This document shows positions 34,429 through 43,218 of a DNA stretch of 64,000 nt, piece after piece. The stretch covers positions 62,001-126,000 of the forward strand of contig NZ_CP053941.1 of NCBI RefSeq assembly GCF_013267195.1, in the 5' to 3' direction. The stretch comes from Halorubrum salinarum. Lineage in GTDB: Archaea; Halobacteriota; Halobacteria; Halobacteriales; Haloferacaceae. The position numbers and the translations under genes were made by a program. A model generated the notes under the pieces. That model had not been told where the DNA came from, searched no databases, and saw nothing but the letters and a program-made list of their open reading frames with translations. Each line of letters begins with the position of its first letter. The first letter of the stretch is position 1.

Positions 34429-34526
34429 GATGCGAGACGGTCGCCCTCGCTCCGCTCGGGCGCTGCGACTCGCAGGCTTCGAATCCCGCACGTGGCGCGC
34501 GCAGCGCGATGTGCGCTGCGCGCTTA

Positions 34527-34610
34527 CGGTGGGACTGGGATTCGAACCCAGGAAGCCGTGAGGCTACCTGCTTTCAAGGCAGGCGCAATGGGCCACTCTG
34601 CCATCCCACC
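34527..34610 (-). tRNA. tRNA-Ser (anticodon TGA)
   Basis: 84 bases with a seven-pair acceptor stem GGTGGGA/TCCCACC and G discriminator. The anticodon stem CCTGC/GCAGG encloses CTTGAAA, giving anticodon TGA, and a long variable arm typical of tRNA-Ser precedes the T-arm CTGGG-TTCGAAT-CCCAG. CCA is not encoded. No intron is seen. Confidence 0.95.
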
Positions 34611-34817
34611 GCTCGGTGCGTTCCGACGCCGTCGTCCGATCCGGAGTCGACGACCGGTGGGTCCCGCAGCCGATTCGGGGCCGTCGAGATCGCCGGCACT
34701 CGTCGCGACGCGGCGTCGGTTATCGATCCGTTCGAGGGAGTTTGAAGCTATCGCTCTCGCGACTCCCCGCTCGACGACCGCGGTCTGTCGCGGTACGCCG
34801 GCGCGAGCGGGCACGGG

Positions 34818-35786
34818 CTACTCGCCGACGGCCGACCCGTGTCGGCGACGGACGGTCTCGGCCAGCGCCTCGTCGGTCGACACGCCCCCCCGCGTGACCC
34901 GCACCCACCCGAGTATCAGTCCGAGCATCACGAGCGTCGGGAGGACGACCAACAGCAACTCGATAGCGCCCGCCCCGAGGCTCCGGTCGAGCCTGACGAG
35001 CGCCGGGAACCCGCTGTCGGCCAGTCCGAACACCGACACCGTCCAGAAGTTGGTCGCGAAGTGGAGCCCGACGGGGAACGCGAGGCTGCCGGTGAGGACG
35101 TACGCGGCCGCGAAGTACACCGCCGCGGCCATCGCCTGGCCGGCGGCGAAGATCGGGCTCGCCCCTTGGGCGGCGACGAGGGCGTGCGCGGGGCCGAACG
35201 CGAGCACGCTCGCGCCGCCGGCGACCAGGACCGCTCGCCGGGGTTCGAGCCCGCGTGCGGCCAGCCCCTCGCTCGCGTTGACGATGAACACCCCGCGGAA
35301 GAGCAGCTCCTCCCAGAGCGCGACGCCGACGAACCCGACGGCCGTCGCCGCGACCGCGACGGCGACCGCCGGGGCGCCGCCGCCGCTCGCGACTCCGGGA
35401 GAGAGCGTCTCCACGACGCGCCCGGTCCCGGTCGCCAGCAGGAGGGCCGTGACGAGCCCCTGGAAGACGCACCCGACGGCGACCGCCGCGAGGAAGTCGC
35501 GCGCCCAGCGGCGGTCGAGCGCGAGGCCGTACCCGCGCACCGGTCGCTCGCCGGGGACGAGCGAGGCCACCAGCGCGTACGCCCCGACGGCGAGGAGGAC
35601 GATCAACGCCACCGGACCGTTGACCAGCACGCCCGGGACCTCGACTCGCCCGAGCAGCCGACTACCGGTGAGCAGCGCTCCGAGCACCACGGCGAACCCG
35701 AGCAGGATCCGCCACGTCGCGCGCAGCCGATCCCCCTCGCCGCCCCACAGCAGGCGCCGGAACGCGTCGCTCGCCGAAAGCCCCAT
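34818..35786 (-). CDS. CPBP-family intramembrane metalloprotease
   Basis: 322 residues with about eight hydrophobic segments. The diagnostic glutamate motif is ALWEELLFRGVFIV near residue 160, followed by LAFGPAHAL and the second histidine motif FPVGLHFATNFW. These are the catalytic residues of the CPBP/Rce1 glutamic-type membrane protease family. Substrates could be prenylated or bacteriocin-like peptides; most archaeal members are uncharacterised. The preceding 207-base gap up to the tRNA holds nothing I can assign. Confidence 0.9.
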   Translation of the reverse strand: MGLSASDAFRRLLWGGEGDRLRATWRILLGFAVVLGALLTGSRLLGRVEVPGVLVNGPVALIVLLAVGAYALVASLVPGERPVRGYGLALDRRWARDFLAAVAVGCVFQGLVTALLLATGTGRVVETLSPGVASGGGAPAVAVAVAATAVGFVGVALWEELLFRGVFIVNASEGLAARGLEPRRAVLVAGGASVLAFGPAHALVAAQGASPIFAAGQAMAAAVYFAAAYVLTGSLAFPVGLHFATNFWTVSVFGLADSGFPALVRLDRSLGAGAIELLLVVLPTLVMLGLILGWVRVTRGGVSTDEALAETVRRRHGSAVGE

Positions 35787-35933
35787 CGTGACAGATCGGT
35801 AACGAATAGACGAACATAAACCTCGTGGCCGTTCGAGCGGAGGATCAGAACCCGATCGAGGGCCGCGAACTGGTGACGCGACGCCACCGCGGCGGGGAAG
35901 CTCGGAGCCGGGCCGGACTCGGACGGGTGGCCG

Positions 35934-36689
35934 TCAGTCCCGAACCAACCGCTGCTCGCCGTCCTCGACGACCACGTCGAGCCCCTTCTCGTGGACGAAC
36001 GCGGCCGTGTAGTCGGGCACCACGCGCTCCGCGGCGAACCGCGCGCGGAGCATCGGCACCACGTCGAGGAGGTCGTCACCGGTCTCCAGCGAGGGCGACG
36101 GCTCGACGAAGTCCACCGACCGGTCGGCGTCGCGGCCGCGCTCCGCGAGCGTCGGCAACGCCGGCGCCTCGAACGCGCCGTCGAAGTCGATCGGCCGAGT
36201 GAATCCCGCGTAGTACGCCCGGCCGTTCGACGAGGGGCCGAGGACGACCTCTGTCGTCCGGAGCTTCATCGCCGCCGAGTCGACGATGGTGCGCGAGAGC
36301 AGCGGCGCCGTCGGGGTGACGACCGCGACGGAGTCGGCGCCCTCCTCGCGCAGCAGGTGCGTGACGGTGTTGCCGGCGCGCGCGCCGAACGAGGACCCCA
36401 CCTGCCGCTCGAAGCGGACTTCGTCGGTGCCGCCGAGGGTGTCCGCGACGAGCGTTCGGAGCTCCGCCTCGGGGCTCGTCTCGGTCCGGTAGTCGGCGGG
36501 GAGGTCGTCCTCGTCGGGGTAGTTGACGAGGAGTTCGCCGCCCGAGCGCTCGACCGCGAGGACGGCGTCGCGGAACTGCGCCTCGTAGAGGTCGGCCGCC
36601 TCGGCGGGCGACAGCGGCGTCGAATCGGCGATCGCGGTTCCGACGAGCCCCTCGCGGGGCGGGTTCGCCAGCAGGGCGACGACGGTCAT
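35934..36689 (-). CDS. DUF2064-like putative nucleotidyl/glycosyltransferase
   Basis: 251 residues. The beginning MTVVALLANPPREGLV, then DAVLAVERSGGELLVNYPDE, and the central SFGARAGNTVTHLLREEG with VAVVTPTAPLLSRTIVDSA resemble the CofC/DUF2064 branch of nucleotide-sugar-transferase folds, although the classic DxD is replaced by a TPTAPLL stretch. Function unknown. The gene lies alone between the CPBP protease and the isomerase, all on the minus strand. Confidence 0.6.
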   Translation of the reverse strand: MTVVALLANPPREGLVGTAIADSTPLSPAEAADLYEAQFRDAVLAVERSGGELLVNYPDEDDLPADYRTETSPEAELRTLVADTLGGTDEVRFERQVGSSFGARAGNTVTHLLREEGADSVAVVTPTAPLLSRTIVDSAAMKLRTTEVVLGPSSNGRAYYAGFTRPIDFDGAFEAPALPTLAERGRDADRSVDFVEPSPSLETGDDLLDVVPMLRARFAAERVVPDYTAAFVHEKGLDVVVEDGEQRLVRD

Positions 36690-36791
36690 ATCGGAACGCG
36701 GCGCGGGAGCGCCTTCAACTCGCTGCTTCGGTCCGGCGGGAACCCGACCGCGGCGCGAGCCCGCGGGACCGACGCGCGTCGGTCGGCCCGC

Positions 36792-37406
36792 TCAGGAGAA
36801 GTCGCGCCGCATCGCGATCTCGAACCACGGGCAGAGGCGGAGCTGGCGGTACAGCTCGGGGTGCTCGTGGAGGTGGTCGTAGTCGGCCCACAGCATGCCG
36901 CCGATCTCCTCCTCGTCCGGGTCGAGGGTCGTGTCGTCGAGGGTGACCTTCAGCACCGCGCAAACCTCCCACTCGACGCCCTCGTTGGGGTAGTAGCGCT
37001 TGTACTCGAACTTGTCCGTTACCCGGAGGTCGTCGTACTGGTCGGGCGAGATGCCCAGTTCCTCCTCGAGCCGCTGTTCGGTGGCCTCCTCCTGTGACTG
37101 CCCCTCGACGGGGTGGGAGGCGACCGTGCCGTCCCAGTGGCCGTCCCAGAGGCGCTTGGTCGGCGCGCGCTGGGCCAGCAGGACGTGTCCGTCCCCGTCG
37201 AAGACGAGGCAGGTGAACGCGCGGTGGCGGATCCCGTCGCCGGTGTGCGCGTCGAGCCGGTTCACCGTCCCCTGCGCGACGTCGTCGGGGTCGACGGCGA
37301 TGACGTCCTGAAGGGCGTTCTCGTGGTCTGCGTCGGTCGTGTCCTCGGGCTCGCTCGCGCCGTCGCCGGCGGGGTCCCCCGGTGCGGCCGCGTCTTCGGA
37401 ACTCAT
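36792..37406 (-). CDS. idi: Isopentenyl-diphosphate delta-isomerase, type 1 (Nudix)
   Basis: 204 residues, with an acidic N-terminal extension of about 45. It interconverts IPP and DMAPP for archaeal lipid and carotenoid synthesis. Visible: HRAFTCLVFDGDGHVLLAQR, LWDGHWDGTVASHPVEGQS, RLEEELGISPDQ and EWEVCAVLKV with its metal-binding Glu. The position that holds the catalytic cysteine in the bacterial enzyme (NSVCGHP) is Ala here (TVASHP). Haloarchaeal homologues may share this, so activity may rely on other residues. CTTATTAG promoter 24-31 bases upstream. Confidence 0.85.
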   Translation of the reverse strand: MSSEDAAAPGDPAGDGASEPEDTTDADHENALQDVIAVDPDDVAQGTVNRLDAHTGDGIRHRAFTCLVFDGDGHVLLAQRAPTKRLWDGHWDGTVASHPVEGQSQEEATEQRLEEELGISPDQYDDLRVTDKFEYKRYYPNEGVEWEVCAVLKVTLDDTTLDPDEEEIGGMLWADYDHLHEHPELYRQLRLCPWFEIAMRRDFS

Positions 37407-37429
37407 GCGCGTTACGTCGCGGACCAGGG

Positions 37430-37437
37430 CTAATAAG
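37430..37437 (-). promoter_or_regulatory. TATA-like element of idi
   Basis: CTTATTAG on the minus strand, 24-31 bases before the ATG at 37406; identical in sequence and spacing to the element before the PRC-barrel gene. Confidence 0.55.
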
Positions 37438-37622
37438 GGTTCGATACCGCGGCCGCTCGCGAGCCCCGAGGGCGCCTCGCCGCGGCAACCGGCGCTCCCG
37501 GACGCCCGTTCCCGCGCTACCCACCGTCTCCCCCCCGGCGTCCGGTCGCGTCCGCCGCGGGGTCGCCCGCGACCGGCGGCGCTTCGACGCTCTTAACCGC
37601 GTCCCGGCGCTACTTCGCGCGG

Positions 37623-39032
37623 ATGAGTGACCCGGCGCTCGACGTCGTCGAGTTCGTGTTGACGACGCACTTCTACACGCAGGACCGCGACCTCGACGAG
37701 AACGACCTGCCCCCCCGCTTCCGGCAGGTGTTCTGGTCGGCCGACGCCGCCGACGACGCCCCCGGCGGCGTGGAGCGACCGCTGAAGGCGACCGACGAGA
37801 CCACCCGCACCGCGACCGGCGTCGAGCGGCCGTGGGAGGCGGTCTCGGACCTCCTCTTCACCCAGCGCACGGAGTTCTCCGGCGAGATCTCGCTGACCCA
37901 GCCCGCGATGGGGCTGGAGTGGTACCGCGATCACGCGGACGACGACCGTATCGCCGGGAACCCGACGGTCGTCGCCGCGATGGCCGCCGCCGAGGACCTC
38001 GAACCGCCGGTGACCCGCGAGGAGGCCCGTGAGGACGTGCGGCCGGTCCAGGCCGACCGCGTCTGGATCGACGCGCTGCTCGCGGAGTACTTCGACGAGG
38101 ACGAGGACGGCGAGATGCTCGACCTCGTCAACGTCCGGGCGCCCGAGGAGATCGAGACGACGCTGGCCGACCTCGTGTTGACCGGCGACCAGGAGGGCGA
38201 GATCCAGAAGATCGTCAAGGCGATCGAGCACCGCGAGTACCTCGCGGAGATCGGCCTCCGCGAGATCGGCAAGCTGCTGTTCGTCGGCCCGCCGGGCACC
38301 GGGAAGACGACCGTCTCGCGCGCGCTCGCCCACGAGCTCGGGCTCCCGTTCGTCGAGGTGAAGCTCTCGATGATCACGAGCCAGTACCTCGGCGAGACGT
38401 CGAAGAACGTCGAGAAGAGCTTCGAGGTCGCCAAGCGGCTCTCGCCGTGTATCCTCTTCATCGACGAGTTCGACTCGGTGGCGAAGACGCGCCGCTCGGA
38501 CGAGCACGCCGCCCTGAAGCGCGCGGTCAACACCCTCCTCAAGTCGATCGACGAGGTGTCGCTCGTGCGCGACGAGGTGCTGCTAATCGGCGCGACGAAC
38601 CACCCGGACCAGCTCGACGCCGCGGCGTGGCGCCGATTCGACGAGATCGTAAACTTCCCCAAGCCGGACCGCGACATGCGCGCCGACATCCTCCGCGTCG
38701 TGACCAAGGAGATGCAGATCGCCGACTTCGACCCCGAGGAGGTCGCCGACCGGACCAGCGGGCTCACGGGCTCCGACCTCCGGATGGTGCTCCGCGAGGC
38801 CGTCCTCGGCGCGCTCACCGAGGACCGGATGACGATCACGCAGGCGGACGTGATGGAGGCGGTCCAGGACTTCGAGGAGCGCGATAACCTGAAGAACATG
38901 GACATGATCGACGGCGAGGGCGCCGAGGTGCTCGGCGAGACGAGCTCCGGCGAACAGGAGCACACCCACGACGAGTCCGGCGACGGGTCGCACGACCACG
39001 ACCACGCCGCGCACGGCGCCTCGCACGACTGA
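37623..39032 (+). CDS. AAA-family ATPase with His-rich tail
   Basis: 469 residues. An N-terminal domain of about 190 residues is specific to haloarchaeal homologues. The AAA module has Walker A FVGPPGTGKTTVSRAL, Walker B CILFIDEFDSVAKTR, sensor-1 LLIGATNHPDQLD and the arginine-bearing RRFDEIVNFPKPD, then a helical lid (SGLTGSDLRMVLREAV). The last 25 residues are rich in His (EHTHDESGDGSHDHDHAAHG). It resembles proteasome-like or Cdc48-like AAA proteins with a single ring. Function unknown. Confidence 0.88.
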   Translation: MSDPALDVVEFVLTTHFYTQDRDLDENDLPPRFRQVFWSADAADDAPGGVERPLKATDETTRTATGVERPWEAVSDLLFTQRTEFSGEISLTQPAMGLEWYRDHADDDRIAGNPTVVAAMAAAEDLEPPVTREEAREDVRPVQADRVWIDALLAEYFDEDEDGEMLDLVNVRAPEEIETTLADLVLTGDQEGEIQKIVKAIEHREYLAEIGLREIGKLLFVGPPGTGKTTVSRALAHELGLPFVEVKLSMITSQYLGETSKNVEKSFEVAKRLSPCILFIDEFDSVAKTRRSDEHAALKRAVNTLLKSIDEVSLVRDEVLLIGATNHPDQLDAAAWRRFDEIVNFPKPDRDMRADILRVVTKEMQIADFDPEEVADRTSGLTGSDLRMVLREAVLGALTEDRMTITQADVMEAVQDFEERDNLKNMDMIDGEGAEVLGETSSGEQEHTHDESGDGSHDHDHAAHGASHD

Positions 39033-39047
39033 GCGACGCCGCGGCGC

Positions 39048-40052
39048 TCAGGCGAACGTGTCGACGACGGTCCCCGTCCCCTCCCCCGTGGTGTAGTAGT
39101 AGCCGTCGGCCTCGGAGAGCGTCCCCCAGTCCGCCCAACTGCCCTCGTAGTTCCGCGCGTCCGTCCGGCCGAGCTGATCGAGGATGAACCAGCCGACGGA
39201 ACCGCGGACGCCGGTCTGACAGTACGTGATCGCCGGCTCGCCGTCGTCCGAGAGCCCGGCGTCGTCGAGCCAGAGGGTCTCGAGGTCCGCCGGCGAGCGG
39301 AGCCGCCCCGCTTCGCCGTCGATGCTCTGGACGAAGTGGAGGTTCGTCGCGCCGGTGATGTGCCCGAACCGGTCGAGGTCGCCCCGCCGGTCCTGCCCCC
39401 AGTACTCCGCCGTCGAGCGCATGTCGAGGATCGGGACCGCGGCGTCGTCCTCGGAGACGCGCTCCGCGACGAACTCGCGGGTCGCCACGACGCCGGTGTC
39501 TATCGCCGGCTCGTACGCCGTCTCGCTCGCCGACGGCGCCGCCGACGTCGTCTCCTCGCCGGCCGCCTCCCAGACGGAGAACCCGCCGTCGAGGAGGCTG
39601 ACGCTCCCGCGGTGGCCGACGGCGTTGAGCGTGTAGATGGCGTACGTCTCCCAGAGGCCCGAGGCGGCGCCGTACACCACCACGTCGTCGTCGCGAGCGA
39701 TCCCCGCCCGCGAGAGCGTCCGCGCGATCGCACCGGGGTCGGCCTCGAACCCGTCCGGCGTCTCGGCCGAGTGGCTCTCGAGCATCGCCGAGGTGGAGAA
39801 GCGGTGGGCGCCGGGGATCCGAGCCTTGTCGAACGCCGACTCGTCGCGGACGTCGAGCAGCGCCACGCTGTCGCGGTTCTCGGAGAGCCAGCGGGCGTCG
39901 ACGACGTCGTCGAACGCCTCGGCCGCGGGGGTGCTGTACGCCGCCGGGCGTCCGTCGTCGAGGACGCCGAGGCAGCCGGCGGTCGCCGCGAGCGCCGCGC
40001 CGCCGGCGGCCAGCGCCTCGCGCCTGGAGAGCCGCGCGTGTCTCCCTGTCAT
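39048..40052 (-). CDS. Tat-exported rhodanese lipoprotein
   Basis: 334 residues. A twin-arginine signal with lipobox is visible: LSRREALAAGGAALAATAGC, so it is probably a Tat substrate anchored by lipid outside the cell. Two rhodanese domains follow. The first ends in VVYGAASGLWE with Gly in the cysteine position, so it is inactive; the second has AITYCQTGVRGSVGWF with the catalytic Cys. This matches thiosulfate/3-mercaptopyruvate sulfurtransferases, which use the C-terminal domain. It converges on the AAA ATPase gene. Confidence 0.88.
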   Translation of the reverse strand: MTGRHARLSRREALAAGGAALAATAGCLGVLDDGRPAAYSTPAAEAFDDVVDARWLSENRDSVALLDVRDESAFDKARIPGAHRFSTSAMLESHSAETPDGFEADPGAIARTLSRAGIARDDDVVVYGAASGLWETYAIYTLNAVGHRGSVSLLDGGFSVWEAAGEETTSAAPSASETAYEPAIDTGVVATREFVAERVSEDDAAVPILDMRSTAEYWGQDRRGDLDRFGHITGATNLHFVQSIDGEAGRLRSPADLETLWLDDAGLSDDGEPAITYCQTGVRGSVGWFILDQLGRTDARNYEGSWADWGTLSEADGYYYTTGEGTGTVVDTFA

Positions 40053-40178
40053 TCGTTCGCAAGTCGTGACCCGACGGGGTTAACGCTGTCTCCGAACCGT
40101 CGCCGGTGTCGGCGGTGTCGTCGGTGTCGGCGGTGTCGCCCCGTCGCGAGCGCGGGCCCGGGGACCTCGGGGGCGATC

Positions 40179-40754
40179 TCAGCGCCGAACGCCGACGACC
40201 GTGTAGCCGAAGCCGCGGTCGACGATCCGGGGGTCGAGGCCGACCCCGTCCATCGCGGCCGCGAGGTCGGCCGGCGTCCGGAACCGCGATTTCATGCCGA
40301 TCGCGTGCTCGCCGGCGACGAGCAGCCGACCGAGCGGGTGACTCGGGTCGAACTCGCGGACGACGAGCGCGCCGCCGGGCGCGAGCGCGCGGGCCGCCTC
40401 CGCGAGCGCGGCGTCGTGGTCGGGCAGGTGGTGGAGGGCGTCGACGACCGTGACGGCGTCGACGCTCGCGTCGCGGAACGGCAGGCGCCCGGCGTCGGCG
40501 GCGAGCCCGTCGAGGCCGCGGCCGCGGCGCGCCCGCGAGAGCATCTCGACGGAGGCGTCGACTACCGTGATGTCCGGGCCCGTCAGCGCGGCCGCCGCGC
40601 GGCCCGAGCCCCCGCCGACGTCGAGGAGGCGCTCGATCGGCCGCGTCGCGTGGTCGAGGCCGGCGGCGAGCGCCTCGCCGTCCGCCGGCGGCATCGCGAG
40701 GTCGTACAGCGGGGCCGTCCGGTCGAAGAAGTCCACGTCGCCGAGGCCGTACAT
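40179..40754 (-). CDS. Class I SAM-dependent methyltransferase
   Basis: 191 residues from ATG at 40754. Motif I is RLLDVGGGSGRAAAAL, motif II area VVDASVEMLSRARR, motif III LPFRDASVDAVTVVDALHHL, and the post-III APGGALVVREFDP. It belongs to the UbiE/COQ5-like group; candidates include quinone or small-molecule substrates. A TTG at 40781 would extend it by nine residues but sits close to the shared TATA box. Divergent from the acetyltransferase gene. Confidence 0.85.
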   Translation of the reverse strand: MYGLGDVDFFDRTAPLYDLAMPPADGEALAAGLDHATRPIERLLDVGGGSGRAAAALTGPDITVVDASVEMLSRARRGRGLDGLAADAGRLPFRDASVDAVTVVDALHHLPDHDAALAEAARALAPGGALVVREFDPSHPLGRLLVAGEHAIGMKSRFRTPADLAAAMDGVGLDPRIVDRGFGYTVVGVRR

Positions 40755-40795
40755 GAGCGGTCCGACCGCCGCGACGGACAAAGAGCCACCGACCC

Positions 40796-40801
40796 TATTT
40801 A
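40796..40801 (+). promoter_or_regulatory. TATA box of the acetyltransferase gene
   Basis: TATTTA lies 25-30 bases before the ATG at 40826. Its reverse complement TAAATA may also serve the divergent methyltransferase gene 42 bases away. Confidence 0.55.
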
Positions 40802-40825
40802 CCCGTTCGCCGCCGTACGATCCCC

Positions 40826-41461
40826 ATGGAGTACGCGCTCGTGTGTCCGCCCGGCGAGGGGGAGACCCTCCGGCTCGACTACCGAGCGTTCGCGTACGCC
40901 GGCAAGTTCGTCGTCGGCGGGCCGGGGAAGGCGGTGGTCCGGACGCCGGACGGGTCCCCGGCGGCGCCGGGCTGGGAGCCGGACGAACCGCTGCCCGACA
41001 CGGTCGACCCCGAGGCGTTCGACGACGAGGTGATCGCGGCCGTCTCCTTCTCGCCCGACCGGACCGACCCCGACTGCTGCCGGCTGCGGTACGTCACGGT
41101 CCACGCGGCGCGCCGCGGGGAGGGGATCGGCCCGGAGCTGATCGGCGAGACCGTCGCCGACTTGGCCGTCGCCGGCTTCGAGCGCGTGAAGATCGCCGTG
41201 AACAACCCGTTCGCCTACGAGGCGTGCCACAAGTGCGGCTTCGCCTACACGGGCGAGCGCACCGGGATCGCCGAACTGGAACTCGAGCGGCCGGCCGGGG
41301 CGCCAGCCGACATCGACCCGGAGCGGTACCGCGAGGGGCTGTCTGCGTTCCGCGAGACGGACGGCGAACTGAGCCGGGCCGAGCGCCGGTTCGTCGCGGA
41401 GCGACTGGAGCGCGGGCCGCCGCCGGTGGCGGACGCGGCGAACTCCGGGGGAGATCCCTAG
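40826..41461 (+). CDS. GNAT-family N-acetyltransferase
   Basis: 211 residues. The acetyl-CoA binding region is LRYVTVHAARRGEGIGPELI, matching the R-x-x-G-x-G loop, followed by VKIAVNNPFAYEACHKCGF and YTGERTGIAELEL. The C-terminal 60 residues form a separate helical tail. The conserved cysteines (DPDCCRLR, ACHKCGF) may be structural. Acceptor unknown. Its stop overlaps the convergent TspO gene by four bases. Confidence 0.85.
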   Translation: MEYALVCPPGEGETLRLDYRAFAYAGKFVVGGPGKAVVRTPDGSPAAPGWEPDEPLPDTVDPEAFDDEVIAAVSFSPDRTDPDCCRLRYVTVHAARRGEGIGPELIGETVADLAVAGFERVKIAVNNPFAYEACHKCGFAYTGERTGIAELELERPAGAPADIDPERYREGLSAFRETDGELSRAERRFVAERLERGPPPVADAANSGGDP

Positions 41462-41970
41462 TTGAGCGACCAGATGGCGTAGTTGAGCGCGGTCGCGAAG
41501 CAGACCCACGCGAGGTAGGGGACGAGCAGCGCCGCGGCCCGGCGGTCGACGCGGTCGAACAGCCGGATCGTCGCGGCGACGAGCGGGAGGAGGACGGCGA
41601 GGACGGCGAGGCCGAGGTCGGCGCGTTCGAGCCCCCAGAAGGTCGGCGACCACGCGACGTTGACGGCGAGCTGGACGCCGAACAGCGCGAGCGCCGTCCG
41701 GACGCGCCCCGCCGGCACCGCGCCGTCGCGCCCGGCTATGTAGACGAGGGCCGCGGCGGCGCCGCACAGCGCGTACAGGATCGGCCAGACGACGCCGAAC
41801 GCCCAGCCCGGCGGGTAGAAGGCGGGGAGCTCAAGCGACGCGAACCACGCGCTCTGCGTCGTGGTGAAGGGGACGCCGAGCGCGCCGATCAGGTTGACCG
41901 CGACCGCCGCGGCGGCGATGAGGAGGGCGTCGCGGCGGTCCGGGAGCCGAGAGGTCGCGGTCGTCGCCAT
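41458..41970 (-). CDS. TspO/MBR family membrane protein
   Basis: 170 residues with five predicted membrane helices. Family motifs: LELPAFYPPGWAFGVVWPIL, ALFGVQLAVNVAWSPTFWG and PYLAWVCFATALNYAIW. The TspO proteins bind tetrapyrroles and other lipophilic ligands and affect stress responses; a haloarchaeon may use it in haem or carotenoid-related regulation. The N-terminus is a short basic stretch. It lies immediately upstream of the AI-2E-type transporter gene in the opposite order (both minus strand). Confidence 0.93.
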   Translation of the reverse strand: MATTATSRLPDRRDALLIAAAAVAVNLIGALGVPFTTTQSAWFASLELPAFYPPGWAFGVVWPILYALCGAAAALVYIAGRDGAVPAGRVRTALALFGVQLAVNVAWSPTFWGLERADLGLAVLAVLLPLVAATIRLFDRVDRRAAALLVPYLAWVCFATALNYAIWSLN

Positions 41971-42003
41971 GGGCGACCTTCGCGGGCTGAGCGGTTAAAT
42001 CCG

Positions 42004-43020
42004 TCAGATCGCGTCGTAGTCCTCGCGGAACGTCTCCAGCGTGGCCGCGAGCACGCCGATCACGATCGGCCCGACGAACAGGCCGGTGAAGCCGACCGAG
42101 TAGATGCCGCCGAACACGCCGAGGAGGATGATCGCGGGGTTGAGGTGCGCCCGCTGGTCGATGACGAGCGGCCGGGCGTAGTTGTCGACCATCGCGATCA
42201 CCGCGACGCCGTACACCGCGAGGAAGACCCCGGCCGTGACCTGGTCGACGATCACGAGGTAGGCCGCGGCGGGCCCCCACACGAAGAAGGCGCCGATGAG
42301 CGGTAACAGCGCCAGCACCGCCATCACGAACGTCCAGAACACCACGTTCGGAATCCCGGCGACCCAGAGCCCGACCCCGGCGATGACGGCCTGAAGCAGC
42401 GAGACGGAGATGTGGCCGATCACCACCCCGCGCGTCATCGCGTCGATCCGGTCGACGAGGTCCGCCGTGACGTCGGGCGGCAGCGGGCTCGTGTCCCGGA
42501 TCCACCGCACGAACGCCGGCCCGTCGATGAGGGTGTAGTAGAGCAGGAACAGCGCGAGCGACAGGCCGACCGAGGCCCGGAGCCCCGTGGTGACCACGCC
42601 GCTGAACCCGCCGAACAGGACCTCGACGAGCAGTTCGCCGGCGGTCTGGAGCAGGTCGGCGACCTCGGGGTCCTGTCCGGTGAGCGCCGCGATCTCGGCT
42701 TCGATCGCCGCGACGTTGATCGCGGAGTCGCCCGCGGCGATGGCCGTGAGGTCGCGCACGAACACCCACGAGATGTACGCCAGCGGGATGATTACGGCGA
42801 CGATGGCGGAGAAGATGAGCGTCAGCGCCGAGAGCATCTGTCCGAAGCGCTTCGAGACGCGGGCCCGGAGCCACCGCGAGAGCCGGCGGTGGAACGGGTA
42901 GAGGACGAACGCGAGGATCGCCGCGGCGATCACGTACTCGACGAACGGGAGAATGACGAAGAGGGTCAACAGCGCGACCGACCCCATGAGGAGAAGCAGG
43001 AACGATTGCCCGCGGTTCAT
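42004..43020 (-). CDS. AI-2E family transporter
   Basis: 338 residues and seven to eight membrane segments. The PFHRRLSRWLRARV stretch, the extended soluble loop between segments 3 and 4, FLLYYTLIDGPAFVRWIRD, and the closing AHLNPAIILLGVFGG and FVGPIVIGVLAATL are typical of the YdiK/TqsA (AI-2E exporter) family. Substrate in archaea is unknown. A TATA box lies 24-30 bases upstream. Confidence 0.92.
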   Translation of the reverse strand: MNRGQSFLLLLMGSVALLTLFVILPFVEYVIAAAILAFVLYPFHRRLSRWLRARVSKRFGQMLSALTLIFSAIVAVIIPLAYISWVFVRDLTAIAAGDSAINVAAIEAEIAALTGQDPEVADLLQTAGELLVEVLFGGFSGVVTTGLRASVGLSLALFLLYYTLIDGPAFVRWIRDTSPLPPDVTADLVDRIDAMTRGVVIGHISVSLLQAVIAGVGLWVAGIPNVVFWTFVMAVLALLPLIGAFFVWGPAAAYLVIVDQVTAGVFLAVYGVAVIAMVDNYARPLVIDQRAHLNPAIILLGVFGGIYSVGFTGLFVGPIVIGVLAATLETFREDYDAI

Positions 43021-43043
43021 GGAAGTCGGTGTCTCCCCCGGAA

Positions 43044-43050
43044 TATAAAT
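43044..43050 (-). promoter_or_regulatory. TATA box of the AI-2E transporter gene
   Basis: ATTTATA on the minus strand, 24-30 bases before the ATG at 43020, again indicating a leaderless transcript. Confidence 0.65.
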
Positions 43051-43218
43051 ATGCGCGGCGGGCGGAGCCGACCGACGGAGACTCCGGTCGGAGCCGCCCC
43101 GGAACGACGGCAGCGCCTCTCGGCGGCGCGGAGTGCGCGCGCCCAGCGACCACGTCGATCAGAGGCGCTTGTCCCTCGATGAGCGCTGACGTTAGGCTCA
43201 TCGCCCGCGACGAATCAC

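Noticed and set aside
34138-34526. Additional tRNA genes next to tRNA-Ser
   Set aside because: Only the 3' T-arm and acceptor strand are repeated. No matching 5' acceptor, D-arm or anticodon arm is present.
34261-35802. A 513-codon plus-strand frame across the tRNA-Ser and the CPBP protease gene
   Set aside because: It is Ser/Arg/Pro-rich, contains WDSNPG-like translations that arise from tRNA T-arm sequence, and lies antisense to a clear protease gene.
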